From assembly GCA_017992485.1 (NCBI GenBank), contig JAGOOL010000003.1:1-24560 (forward strand): 24,560 nucleotides of DNA, in the 5' to 3' direction. Origin of the DNA: Minisyncoccota bacterium. Its GTDB lineage: Bacteria > Patescibacteriota > Minisyncoccia > Phycocordibacterales > UBA9973. Shown in pieces: positions 7,683-15,305 of the stretch; positions within the stretch are counted from its first letter, which is position 1; every line of letters begins with the position of its first letter. The translations under genes and the position numbers were made by a program. The notes beneath the pieces are model-generated. The model was given only the letters and a program-made list of their open reading frames with translations, was not told where the DNA came from and made no database searches.

Positions 7683-9761
7683 ATGGACGATCAAGATAAA
7701 ATCACATACTTTGCTCAAACCGACTTTCGAAACAAGAAAGCCAACTTTGGTATTAAGGCCAAGGATCGTACACGTCATGTCTACGTTATTGGTAAAACAG
7801 GTATGGGAAAATCGACGTTGCTCGAAAACATGGCCGCTCAAGACATCATGAATGGTGAAGGCATGGCTTTCATTGATCCGCACGGCTCGGCTGTAACAAA
7901 ACTCCTCGAATATGTTCCTGAAGATCGCATCAAAGATGTCGTTTACTTTGCACCGTTTGATACTGAATTTCCGATTTCTTTCAACGTCCTTGAAGACGTC
8001 GGTGCAGACAAACGTCACCTGATTGCCTCCGGACTCATGTCGTCGTTCAAAAAGATTTGGGTTGATGCGTGGAGTGCCCGCATGGAATATATTCTCAACA
8101 ACATTCTCTTGGCATTGCTTGAATATCCGGGTGCAACGCTGCTTGGCGTCAACCGTATGCTTGCCGACAAAGACTACCGCAAAACCGTCGTCGATAATAT
8201 TAAAGATCCATCCGTTAAATCATTTTGGGTTGATGAATTTGCTAAATACGGTGATCGCTACATGCAAGAAGCCGGCGCCTCGATTCAAAACAAAGTTGGT
8301 CAATTCGTCTCGAATCCTTTGATCAGAAATATTATCGGTCAAGAAAAGTCATCATTCGATATTCGTAAAATGATGGATGACAAGAAAATATTACTCATCA
8401 ACCTCTCAAAAGGTCAGATTGGTGAATCAAATGCCAACTTGCTCGGTGGCTTGCTGATTACAAAAATATACCTCGCTGCCATGTCTCGCGCCGATGTGTC
8501 TGGCGAGATGATGAAGCGTTTACCGTCATTTTATCTGTACGTGGACGAGTTTCAGTCTTTTGCCTCAGATTCATTTGCCGATATTTTGTCTGAAGCCCGA
8601 AAGTATAACTTGAGTTTGAATATTGCGCACCAGTACGTTGAACAAATGTCTGAAGCTGTTCGTGCGGCTGTTTTTGGTAACGTCGGTACGATGATCGTTT
8701 TTCGCGTCGGCGCTGTCGACTCTGAGATTTTTGAAAAAGAATTTACGCCGCAATTTACCGCTGAAGATATTGTGAATTTGGGACTTTTCCAAAATTACAT
8801 GCGCCTCATGATTGATGGTGTTGGCTCGAAGCCATTTTCCGCTGTATCAATGGCTCCGATTCCGTCCGGACACCGTTCATTTACTGAAGAAATTATTGAG
8901 TCGTCACGATTGCTGTATGCGCGCAAGCGAGATGAGGTTGAAGCCGCGATTTTCAAGTGGCATGAACCAATGCCGGTAGAGAAGAAAGAACGTATCGTTC
9001 GCGATAGTGATAGCGCACGAGGTGATCGTAGTGACGGTGCCAGGGGAGATAGTCCGCGCGGCGAAGGCACAAAAATTCCTTTCGGCCAGCGCCCGCTGCC
9101 TCCGAAGCCTTTTGCGGGAGATCGGCCAATGCAAGCCGATAGACCGATACAGCATGACCGAACTGCACGCAGTAGTAATGCTTATACTGTTCCAAATGCA
9201 CCAGTTCGTCCTATAGATAGAATTTCAGCGGTAATGCGCAAGGACGGTGCTTCACCTTCGGCTCAGACAGTTCGTCCGCCGGTGCGTAGTTCAAACGTTC
9301 AAAAAGAGTATGTTGAACCAGTTCGTCCGAAGGAAAGTTTGCAGACCTTGCTCAATAAACTTTCTATTGAACCTGAACGTCCCAAAATTGAAATTCCACA
9401 AGAGAAGCCGGAGTCCTCAAAACCTGAGACTGTTACTTATGAGATTAAGAAAACTGAGAAAGTAAAATCAGAAACGACAAAAACCGAAACCATTTCGCTT
9501 TCCTCGCTAAAGAAAAGTAGAACACCGGATGCACAAAAAATTGCAGACCTACGAGCTCTTCTCCAAAAAGTTGTCCCGCAGCAAAATAATAATACTGCTG
9601 CTGCTCAGCCACCACTTTCTCAGTCACAATCAATTGCTGAACCACAACCAATTTCTCCGCCACAAAAATCAACAGAAAATAAAGAGAATTCATCAAAAAC
9701 AGCAGTAGAAAACCCTAAAGAAGTTCCTGAGGATGTCTTGAGGAGTATTTTAAGTAGTTAA
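7683..9761 (+). CDS. VirD4/TraG-like type IV secretion ATPase (DUF87-type) with long disordered tail
   Basis: The 692-residue protein has a RecA-like ATPase fold of the TraG/VirD4/TrwB type. It has a Walker A motif GKTGMGKST at 37-45, a following FIDPHG segment, a Walker B region FYLYVDEFQSF with Asp288-Glu289, and a late APIPSGHRSF segment. Family members are hexameric coupling ATPases that bring DNA or protein substrates to a type IV secretion channel. Unlike classical VirD4, no N-terminal membrane helices are present. Beyond about residue 440 the protein becomes low-complexity: an RGD/RGE-rich stretch, Pro-rich segments, then Lys/Glu/Thr and Gln/Pro-rich segments to the end. This tail may bind partners or nucleic acid. 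No VirB4, relaxase or other transfer gene adjoins it, so DNA transfer is possible but unproven. The start follows an extended -10 box with almost no leader. Confidence 0.82.
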   Translation: MDDQDKITYFAQTDFRNKKANFGIKAKDRTRHVYVIGKTGMGKSTLLENMAAQDIMNGEGMAFIDPHGSAVTKLLEYVPEDRIKDVVYFAPFDTEFPISFNVLEDVGADKRHLIASGLMSSFKKIWVDAWSARMEYILNNILLALLEYPGATLLGVNRMLADKDYRKTVVDNIKDPSVKSFWVDEFAKYGDRYMQEAGASIQNKVGQFVSNPLIRNIIGQEKSSFDIRKMMDDKKILLINLSKGQIGESNANLLGGLLITKIYLAAMSRADVSGEMMKRLPSFYLYVDEFQSFASDSFADILSEARKYNLSLNIAHQYVEQMSEAVRAAVFGNVGTMIVFRVGAVDSEIFEKEFTPQFTAEDIVNLGLFQNYMRLMIDGVGSKPFSAVSMAPIPSGHRSFTEEIIESSRLLYARKRDEVEAAIFKWHEPMPVEKKERIVRDSDSARGDRSDGARGDSPRGEGTKIPFGQRPLPPKPFAGDRPMQADRPIQHDRTARSSNAYTVPNAPVRPIDRISAVMRKDGASPSAQTVRPPVRSSNVQKEYVEPVRPKESLQTLLNKLSIEPERPKIEIPQEKPESSKPETVTYEIKKTEKVKSETTKTETISLSSLKKSRTPDAQKIADLRALLQKVVPQQNNNTAAAQPPLSQSQSIAEPQPISPPQKSTENKENSSKTAVENPKEVPEDVLRSILSS

Positions 9762-9771
9762 TGTAATAATC

Positions 9772-9795
9772 GGTACTGCCGCTAATGGCAATACC
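9772..9795 (+). promoter_or_regulatory. Hairpin directly before the lamin-tail gene start
   Basis: GGTACTGCC (9772-9780) can pair with GGCAATACC (9787-9795) around a six-base loop, with one mismatch in a nine-pair stem. It ends two bases before the ATG at 9798 and lies 10 bases after the previous stop. It could limit ribosome access, or be a weak attenuator between the two genes; no U-tract follows, so a standard terminator is unlikely. Confidence 0.4.
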
Positions 9796-9797
9796 CT

Positions 9798-11279
9798 ATG
9801 AAAAATATATTCATCCATATATTGTTTTTTGCATGTGCTGTTTTTATACCAAAAATGAGTCTTGCTGCACTTTCAGTAAACGAAATAATGTACGATCCTC
9901 CAGGAAGTGATACTAATCACGAATGGATTGAAATAGTGAATGACGGCGATGTTCCTATCGATATTTCAGGCTGGAAATTATTTGAGGGCACATCAAACCA
10001 CGCGCTTATCTCTGTGCTCGGCAGCACCACTATTCCGGCACACGGCTTTGCTGTTATTGCCGACAATGCAACTACGTTTCAGACCGATTGGCCGACATTT
10101 GGCGGCGTACTTTTTGATTCTGTTTTTTCATTGGCAAATTCAGGTGAGACATTTTCTCTCAAAGATAGTTCTGGAGCAGTTATCAATGAAGTGACATATA
10201 CGTCAGCGTCGGGTGCAAATGGTGACGGAGAGTCGCTTGTCGGTGCAGATGCGGTATGGGTCGCCGCTATTGCTACACCAGGAGCTATAAATGCGCCTCC
10301 AAACGAAGAAAATCCTGCCGATGAGCAGGATGATGAAAATGAAAATGGAAACAATACTACAAATACCGAAAACGAGACTCAGCAAAATAGCGGAGGAGCT
10401 GCCTCTACTCCAAAAGCTCAAAAAACAATAACAGCCAAAATCGGTATTCCAGTCGGTACTATTTTGTATGATTCAAGTATCACTTTATCGGCAGAAATTA
10501 TCGGCATAGACGGTGTTCCTGTAAAACATGGATATATAGTTTGGAATTTTGGCGACGGCGAAGGCCTCACCACAATAAATACCAATCCGGTTATGCATAT
10601 TTACAATTATCCAGGTAGATATGTTGTTCAGATTATTTATTATGAAAATATCTATGATAGGGAACCAAAAGTCACCAGCCGGACAACTATAACTGTTACT
10701 CCTCCAAAAATTGAATTTAGCGACAATGGACTGACCTTTTCACTCAAGAATAGCGGCAAGACAGAAATAGATATTTCTTTTTGGAAAATACAAAGCGCGG
10801 ATTACCATTTTATTTTTCCAGAGGGAACGTATTTACTGGCGAGCGGACTTATTATTCTCGAAAAGAAAAAAATCGGTTTACCGGATATTCCCGGATACCG
10901 TTTGATGTATCCAAATACGTTGCCCGTGCCGTTGCTTATTCCAGAGATTGAGATAGCCCCCAAAGTGTCTGAGTCAAAAATAATCGACGTCGTTGAAAGG
11001 TTGATTGATCCTCAGCCAGTTACCACTGAGCCTGATGATCAAATAGTAGATATCCCTGAAACAGAGCCGTTTATTCCCATAATCGAAAACCTCCATGCGT
11101 ATCCAAAATTGGAGAATAGTAACCCGACCGTTGCGCCCATACATGAAGAAAATAGCAATAAGAAAAAAATACTATCACCAAGAATAATACTTCTCCTTGC
11201 CGGAGTTGTGTCTATGGGTGTATTTGTCAGCTTATTCTTATTGAAAAAGGAGGACGTCAGCGAGGACAGTACTGCATAA
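9798..11279 (+). CDS. Surface-anchored lamin-tail domain (LTD) protein with PKD-like domain
   Basis: The 493-residue product starts with a Sec signal peptide (about 1-23, ending MSLA before ALS). Residues 24-145 form a lamin-tail domain, recognisable by VNEIMYDPPGSDTNHEWIEI, the GWKLFEG strand, PAHGFAVIADN and LKDSSGAVINEVTY. An Asn/Glu/Thr-rich linker (about 165-205) follows. A PKD-like beta-sandwich comes next (about 213-300, with VWNFGDGEGLT and YPGRYVVQIIYY), then a degenerate second LTD-like strand set (ISFWKIQSADYHFIFPEGTYLL). An acidic Pro-rich stalk leads to a C-terminal membrane helix (about 457-480) with a short charged tail inside. Bacterial LTD domains occur in secreted nucleases and surface proteins; no nuclease motif is present here. 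It is likely a membrane-tethered binding or structural protein. It follows the VirD4-like gene by 36 bases, possibly in one transcript. Confidence 0.78.
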   Translation: MKNIFIHILFFACAVFIPKMSLAALSVNEIMYDPPGSDTNHEWIEIVNDGDVPIDISGWKLFEGTSNHALISVLGSTTIPAHGFAVIADNATTFQTDWPTFGGVLFDSVFSLANSGETFSLKDSSGAVINEVTYTSASGANGDGESLVGADAVWVAAIATPGAINAPPNEENPADEQDDENENGNNTTNTENETQQNSGGAASTPKAQKTITAKIGIPVGTILYDSSITLSAEIIGIDGVPVKHGYIVWNFGDGEGLTTINTNPVMHIYNYPGRYVVQIIYYENIYDREPKVTSRTTITVTPPKIEFSDNGLTFSLKNSGKTEIDISFWKIQSADYHFIFPEGTYLLASGLIILEKKKIGLPDIPGYRLMYPNTLPVPLLIPEIEIAPKVSESKIIDVVERLIDPQPVTTEPDDQIVDIPETEPFIPIIENLHAYPKLENSNPTVAPIHEENSNKKKILSPRIILLLAGVVSMGVFVSLFLLKKEDVSEDSTA

Positions 11280-11288
11280 CTCTCAAGA

Positions 11289-12686
11289 CTATCGCTTGAT
11301 GGTCGGAGTATTGTCTACTTTAGTTTCAACATTTGTTGTTGTAGGATCTTCTTTTTTTGTTTCAGGCGCAGGAGTAGCTTCGGACTCAATCTTCTTCTCA
11401 ATTACTGGAGTATCGCTTGTGATTCCTTCCTTTGCTGCTTTCTTGGCGAGCTTGGATTGGATTCTGAGTGCCACCATGTCTTTGTAGGCGTCTTGTGCGA
11501 GTACGAGAGCTGCTTTGAAGTCACCTTTTTCGCGAAGGACTTTTGCTTGCTGTAATTTGATTTTTGCAGCGGCAAGAACTTCCTTTGGATCAAGTGGTTC
11601 TGGAGCGGCTGCAGTCATGACCGTTGTACTAAGAGTAGATGGGGCCATTTTCAATTCTGCTTTACTGTCTGTTTTTGTATCAGCCTTTGTATCACCGATA
11701 GGATTCTCTGCAGTAAGGGTAGGATCTTTGGGGGTTTCGTTCTTTGTATCGCTAGTCGTTTCTCCAGTCTCCTTAGTTTGTTCCGAATCTACCGGTTTTG
11801 TGTCGGTAGTAGATGCAGCATCTGTTTCAGTGCTCATTGTTGAAATAGTAGAAGCATCTGCAGATTCCTTAGCTTCTTGAGCTTCTTGCTGCTCGGCCTT
11901 TTCCGGCTCCGAAGTGTCGATTGCAAGCATTGCGCCCGAAATTTTTTCATCGGTAAGCGCGGCGAGGGTATCAGGGTTCTTGTCTACAGCAACATCTATT
12001 GCAACAGTTTCCTGTTGGGATGCAGCGGTGATGCCTAGAGCGACAGTGTCAAGAATCGTTGCCGTTTCTTCTGTTGTTGCGGCAAAAGTCGAACTTGCGG
12101 CGATGTTGGCAATAACTTCTTGGTGGACCTTGAGCTCAGGTTCAAGTTCTGCGGTTGCAGCAATAACTGCATTAGGGTTCTTGACACTGGTTTCTGCAGC
12201 CGCTGTGGCAAATGTTGCCATTTGTGTTTTGAGGGCGGCTTCGGCATCTGTTTTTCGCTTGAGTGTAAACTTGTTCGTTTTGAGAAGTGTCTCTGTTTCA
12301 ACGACGCGACGAACAACTCGTTCCTTTTCCCAGTTCATTTTATCTTCATGAGAAACAGTGAGTGCTCCACGCACCTCTTCGTTGACGTTTACCTTAACAG
12401 GGAAGAGGAAGTCGCCCGGAAGTGTTTTTTCAGCGGCATAACTAACACCTGTTGAAGCAAGTAAGAGAATAAAGACACCAGCACCGGCTGTTCTAAAGCT
12501 GTTTGCAAAGCTCCACGTAGAGAGTGGGCTGCGTTTTGTTCTGTATTGTTCAACTGTAGGCTTGCTTGCGGGTGCAAGGTTTGGATTTTCAGAAAGTGAG
12601 ACAAGCGTAATACGCATCTGTGATTTTTCTTCTGCAGACATTCGTACACTTTTCAGTTGGTTAAAAATTGTTTTAATTTGCTTCAT
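11289..12686 (-). CDS. DUF5667-type membrane protein, probable anti-sigma or sigma-linked envelope protein
   Basis: The 465-residue product has a cytoplasmic N-terminus (1-60) of basic helical character, one membrane helix (about 66-84), then AEKTLPGDFLFPVKVNVNE, which is the hallmark start of the DUF5667 domain. The outside part is helical and rich in Ala, Thr, Glu and Lys. A long low-complexity acidic Thr/Ser/Lys region (about 255-345) separates it from a C-terminal helical pair (about 360-420, AKIKLQQAKVLREKGDFKAALVLAQDAYKDMVAL) resembling a TPR-like hairpin. The gene begins 21 bases after an ECF sigma factor gene, the normal place for its anti-sigma factor. The N-terminal segment could hold the sigma factor at the membrane, but no known anti-sigma zinc motif is seen. 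Regulation by an envelope signal is inferred. Confidence 0.72.
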   Translation of the reverse strand: MKQIKTIFNQLKSVRMSAEEKSQMRITLVSLSENPNLAPASKPTVEQYRTKRSPLSTWSFANSFRTAGAGVFILLLASTGVSYAAEKTLPGDFLFPVKVNVNEEVRGALTVSHEDKMNWEKERVVRRVVETETLLKTNKFTLKRKTDAEAALKTQMATFATAAAETSVKNPNAVIAATAELEPELKVHQEVIANIAASSTFAATTEETATILDTVALGITAASQQETVAIDVAVDKNPDTLAALTDEKISGAMLAIDTSEPEKAEQQEAQEAKESADASTISTMSTETDAASTTDTKPVDSEQTKETGETTSDTKNETPKDPTLTAENPIGDTKADTKTDSKAELKMAPSTLSTTVMTAAAPEPLDPKEVLAAAKIKLQQAKVLREKGDFKAALVLAQDAYKDMVALRIQSKLAKKAAKEGITSDTPVIEKKIESEATPAPETKKEDPTTTNVETKVDNTPTIKR

Positions 12687-12706
12687 ATATTTGTATCTAT
12701 AGTTCT

Positions 12707-13261
12707 CTACATTGTATCTTCGTATTTTTCGGAAAGTTGGGAGCGAATTTTTTCGAGCCCTCTGTGGATTCTGACGGAAATGGTGTTCTCGGCTTCTCCG
12801 AGTAACTGTGCGATTTCTTTTACTGACATTTCATCGACGTAGCGGAGGGTGATCGGTTCACGATATTTTGGATCGAGCGCATCGATGATCTCCATTGCTT
12901 CACTCACGGCAAAGTCGTCCGGCTCGTCTTTCACTTCGTCAGAAGGGTCAAAACCTGATTCTGAGAGTGATTCGAGTGAACTGGTGCTTTTCTTGCGGTA
13001 ATGGTCAATAACGAGGTTTCGGGCGATCTGATAGAGGAAGCCACGCATATGGCCAACCTCTTTTCCGGCACAGACATACTCCCAAACCTTGGTAAAGGTT
13101 TCCTGGGTTAAATCAAGCGCCATATCGCGATTTTTGGTCTTCAAGTAGATAAACCTGAAGATGTCATCATTGAAATCGTCATATGCCTTTATAAAATCAG
13201 TGTTTTTCGGGTCTTTGGAGTTCATAAGAGAAGACGTGTAGGTGCCGGGAATGTGACACAT
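12707..13261 (-). CDS. ECF-type RNA polymerase sigma factor (sigma-70 family)
   Basis: The 184-residue product has sigma region 2 at about 25-100 (FRFIYLKTKNRDMALDLTQETFTKVWEYV, and the -10-binding helix GFLYQIARNLVIDHYRKK). An acidic linker follows, then region 4 at about 120-175 (LDPKYREPITLRYVDEMSVKEIAQLLG and SVRIHRGLEKIRSQL), a helix-turn-helix that would bind -35 elements. There is no region 1 or 3, as expected for ECF sigmas. The start at 13261 has a TATACT box 14 bases upstream; a start at 13225 would remove 12 weakly convincing residues and is also possible. It is followed 20 bases later by the DUF5667 membrane protein, suggesting a sigma and membrane-bound regulator pair. It is divergent from the NDH-2-like gene across a 63-base gap. 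Target promoters are unknown. Confidence 0.88.
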   Translation of the reverse strand: MCHIPGTYTSSLMNSKDPKNTDFIKAYDDFNDDIFRFIYLKTKNRDMALDLTQETFTKVWEYVCAGKEVGHMRGFLYQIARNLVIDHYRKKSTSSLESLSESGFDPSDEVKDEPDDFAVSEAMEIIDALDPKYREPITLRYVDEMSVKEIAQLLGEAENTISVRIHRGLEKIRSQLSEKYEDTM

Positions 13262-13275
13262 AGAACATCCCTAAA

Positions 13276-13281
13276 AGTATA
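13276..13281 (-). promoter_or_regulatory. -10 box of the sigma factor promoter
   Basis: On the minus strand TATACT occupies 13281-13276, 14 bases before the ATG at 13261. The predicted leader is about seven bases. No good -35 hexamer is visible; its expected position overlaps the divergent promoter of the oxidoreductase gene. Confidence 0.45.
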
Positions 13282-13290
13282 CAATACACA

Positions 13291-13318
13291 TTGGAAAAAG
13301 CCTTGGGAATGCTACACT
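13291..13318 (+). promoter_or_regulatory. Promoter of the NDH-2-like gene (leaderless)
   Basis: TTGGAA (13291-13296) and TACACT (13313-13318) are separated by 16 bases, and TG precedes the -10 box as TGC-TACACT (extended -10). Only six bases lie between the -10 box and the ATG at 13325, so transcription should begin at the start codon itself. This favours 13325 over an upstream in-frame ATG at 13253, which lies before the promoter. Confidence 0.65.
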
Positions 13319-13324
13319 ATTTGC

Positions 13325-14563
13325 ATGTCCCTCAAAAAGTCGGTAAAGAAAGTCCAAAAGACACCACATGTCCTCATAATTGGTGGTGGTTTTGCAGGCA
13401 TTACGGCGGCCAATAGTCTGGCTCATCTGTCCAATTTGGGAGAAGTGAACGTTACCCTCATTTCTGATAAAACCTACTTTGAGTACTACCCGGCTTTCTA
13501 CAAGGTGGTCACCGGCGCTCCGGCGCACGAAGTATGTGTGCCACTGACTGATATGGTTGCGAAAGAAGTTGATGTTGTCGTCGATCGCATTGTCGCAATT
13601 GATCTCAAAAATAAAGAAGTTAAAAGTAGTAAAGGCCACATCTATTCGGCTGACTATCTTGTTATTGCAATTGGCAGTGAGACAATTTATTTTGACTTGC
13701 CAGGACTCAAAGAACACTCATTTGGTTTTAAATCGATCGGCGAAGCGCATGAGCTCAAAAACCACATTGAAAATTTGTTCAAAGAAAAAAGTACCAGCGA
13801 CATGGTTTCTCATTTCCAAGTCGTCATCGTCGGCGGCGGTCCGTCAGGTGTTGAAGTCGCCGGTGATCTCGTGAGTAATATGAGAAAGCTGGCGAAAGAG
13901 TACTCTGTTGATCCGTCATTTATTACGATCGACATTATTGACCGCGGTAGCAGGCTCATCGGTGCGACTCATCCGTTTGCTTCAGCTGCGGCACTTCGAC
14001 GTCTCCGCAAGCTTGGCGTCAACGTTTTCCTCAATCGTGAAGTCATGGCCGAAGATATTGAAAAAATCCTCATGGGTGATATGTCACTTAAAACAAAAAC
14101 GGTTATTTGGACAGCCGGAACTTCGGTCAATGCGCTTTTTAAGCAAACAGAAGGTTTGCAGTTTACTGAACGCAGGCGAGTGCAGGTAAATGATTACCTT
14201 GAAGCCGTAATTGCGAACGCTGAAAATTCTACAAATGATTCCATGCATAATTCTGTACACGATGTGTATGTCGCAGGCGACGGCGCAGGCACAAAATATT
14301 CCGGTCTCGCGCAAACCGCAATTCGTGACGGCAAATTTGTCGCTCAGGATATTTTGAAAAAGATCCGCAAGCAAGATCGTAAACAGTACAAGCCCAAAGA
14401 CATAGAGTACATTATCCCGATTGGTCGCAACTGGGCGCTCATGTCACTCGGTCCGATTCATATCTATGGCTACTTTGCATACGTTGCGCGCGAGCTTGTT
14501 GATTTTTTCTATTTTGCGAAAATACTATCGTTTAAAAAGACTATGGAATTGTTTTTTAAATAA
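13325..14563 (+). CDS. NDH-2-like FAD/NAD(P)-dependent oxidoreductase
   Basis: The 412-residue product is a two-Rossmann flavoprotein of the type II NADH dehydrogenase/sulfide-quinone reductase superfamily. The FAD-binding motif VLIIGGGFAGITAA lies near residues 16-29. The second dinucleotide-binding motif VVIVGGGPSGVEVAGD is near 164-179. IWTAGTSVN follows near 261, and VYVAGDGAG, which contacts the flavin, is near 316-324. The C-terminal 60 residues are aromatic and hydrophobic (IHIYGYFAYVARELVDFFYF), matching the membrane-surface anchor of NDH-2. The family transfers electrons from NADH to quinone without pumping protons. Sulfide-quinone reductase redox cysteines are not evident. The electron acceptor is unclear, because no respiratory chain genes are nearby. 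It is divergent from the sigma factor and converges with the glycosylase gene with an 11-base gap. Confidence 0.82.
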   Translation: MSLKKSVKKVQKTPHVLIIGGGFAGITAANSLAHLSNLGEVNVTLISDKTYFEYYPAFYKVVTGAPAHEVCVPLTDMVAKEVDVVVDRIVAIDLKNKEVKSSKGHIYSADYLVIAIGSETIYFDLPGLKEHSFGFKSIGEAHELKNHIENLFKEKSTSDMVSHFQVVIVGGGPSGVEVAGDLVSNMRKLAKEYSVDPSFITIDIIDRGSRLIGATHPFASAAALRRLRKLGVNVFLNREVMAEDIEKILMGDMSLKTKTVIWTAGTSVNALFKQTEGLQFTERRRVQVNDYLEAVIANAENSTNDSMHNSVHDVYVAGDGAGTKYSGLAQTAIRDGKFVAQDILKKIRKQDRKQYKPKDIEYIIPIGRNWALMSLGPIHIYGYFAYVARELVDFFYFAKILSFKKTMELFFK

Positions 14564-14574
14564 ATACCTTATTT

Positions 14575-15189
14575 CTACTTCAGTTCTCCTCTTGTAATCT
14601 TCTCAACCACCTTCGGCACATTCTTAAAATCAGCAATCAGGGTTTCTCTCATTCCTCCGTTATAAAGTGCTGCAGCAGGGTGGTAGAGCGCGAAAAAGTA
14701 CTTGGTAGGGAAGCCGGTGATCTCTTTAATGAGTAATTTGCCATGAGCTTCCGAAATTTTTTCTTCAGGAAAGAAGTGATTCATCGAATGGCGCCCTAAA
14801 AAGACGATGAGCTTTGGCGAAATCGCAGCAAGTTCTTCGTGTAGCCATGGCGCACAAGCTTTTATCTCAGCAGGTTCAGGGTCGCGATTGTTTGGCGGAC
14901 GATATTTTACAATGTTCGTGATGTATACATCGCTGCGATCCATTTTTGCTGACAACAACATTTCATCCAAAAATTTTCCAGCTGCACCAACGAACGGCAC
15001 TCCGGCGAGATCTTCGTTTTTTCCTGGAGCTTCACCGATAAAAACAATAGTAGCGTTCGGATTACCATTACCAAAGACTGCTTGTGTTGCAACTTGCTTT
15101 AATGTGCATGTATTTTTTGCCGCCCATTTTTCGTGGATTTTTTTGAGCATTTCCGCACTATTTCCAACTGGAGCTTTGCCGATTGCCAT
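14575..15189 (-). CDS. Uracil-DNA glycosylase, family 4-like, with incomplete Fe-S ligand set
   Basis: This 204-residue protein would remove uracil from DNA for base excision repair. The active-site motif GEAPGKNEDLAGVPFVGAAGK and the C-terminal ALYHPAAALYN segment are clear family 4 (UDGa) signatures, as is ITNIVKYRPPNNRDPEPAEIKAC. Family 4 enzymes normally bind a 4Fe-4S cluster by four cysteines. Here the N-terminal CxxC site has only one Cys (NTCTL), the third ligand is Tyr (VKYRPP), and only the fourth (KACAPW) remains besides that one. The start at 15189 is chosen over 15231 because an extended -10 box sits at 15198-15206, between the two and inside the longer reading. Divergent from the MBL-fold gene. 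Confidence 0.85.
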   Translation of the reverse strand: MAIGKAPVGNSAEMLKKIHEKWAAKNTCTLKQVATQAVFGNGNPNATIVFIGEAPGKNEDLAGVPFVGAAGKFLDEMLLSAKMDRSDVYITNIVKYRPPNNRDPEPAEIKACAPWLHEELAAISPKLIVFLGRHSMNHFFPEEKISEAHGKLLIKEITGFPTKYFFALYHPAAALYNGGMRETLIADFKNVPKVVEKITRGELK

Positions 15190-15197
15190 ATTTATCA

Positions 15198-15206
15198 AAT
15201 ATACCA
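15198..15206 (-). promoter_or_regulatory. Extended -10 promoter of the uracil-DNA glycosylase gene
   Basis: On the minus strand TGGTATATT matches TGN-TATAAT. It ends eight bases before the ATG at 15189, so the transcript would have at most one or two leader bases. It decides the start codon. A palindrome at 15210-15228 lies immediately upstream. Confidence 0.6.
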
Positions 15207-15209
15207 TGC

Positions 15210-15228
15210 GGCCTTGCCAAATAAGGCC
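15210..15228. promoter_or_regulatory. Short palindrome in the divergent promoter region (possible operator)
   Basis: GGCCTT and AAGGCC form a perfect six-base dyad around a seven-base centre. It covers the spacer and -35 region of the glycosylase promoter, where a repressor would block transcription. It is also short enough to be chance; no regulator gene adjoins it. Confidence 0.3.
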
Positions 15229-15269
15229 CAAAAATCACCATTTGACCATATTTCAACACCCTTTTTCCC

Positions 15270-15298
15270 TTGGTTTTACCTATAGAAAATGCTATACT
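15270..15298 (+). promoter_or_regulatory. Promoter of the MBL-fold gene (leaderless)
   Basis: TTGGTT (15270-15275), a 17-base spacer and TATACT (15293-15298) preceded by TGC make a good extended -10 promoter. The ATG at 15306 is seven bases after the -10 box, about where transcription should begin. A reading frame starting at the TTG in the -35 box itself is therefore rejected. Confidence 0.68.
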
Positions 15299-15305
15299 TA
15301 AAGCC

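Noticed and set aside
11283..11298. Terminator between the lamin-tail and DUF5667-type genes
   Set aside because: The five-pair TCAAG/CTTGA dyad without a U-tract is within chance expectation.
11515..12351. Plus-strand open frames antisense to the DUF5667-type gene
   Set aside because: They are rich in Ser, Val and Ala as expected from the reverse of an Ala/Thr/Glu-rich gene; no start signals.
13253..13324. Upstream ATG for the NDH-2-like gene
   Set aside because: A good promoter lies between this ATG and 13325, and the extra residues have no family counterpart.
14558..14574. Terminator between the NDH-2-like and glycosylase genes
   Set aside because: The only stem is six A/T pairs and would be too weak; no other structure fits the 11-base gap.
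15190..15231. Longer N-terminus for the uracil-DNA glycosylase
   Set aside because: The extra codons cover the extended -10 box, and the residues are unlike the family.
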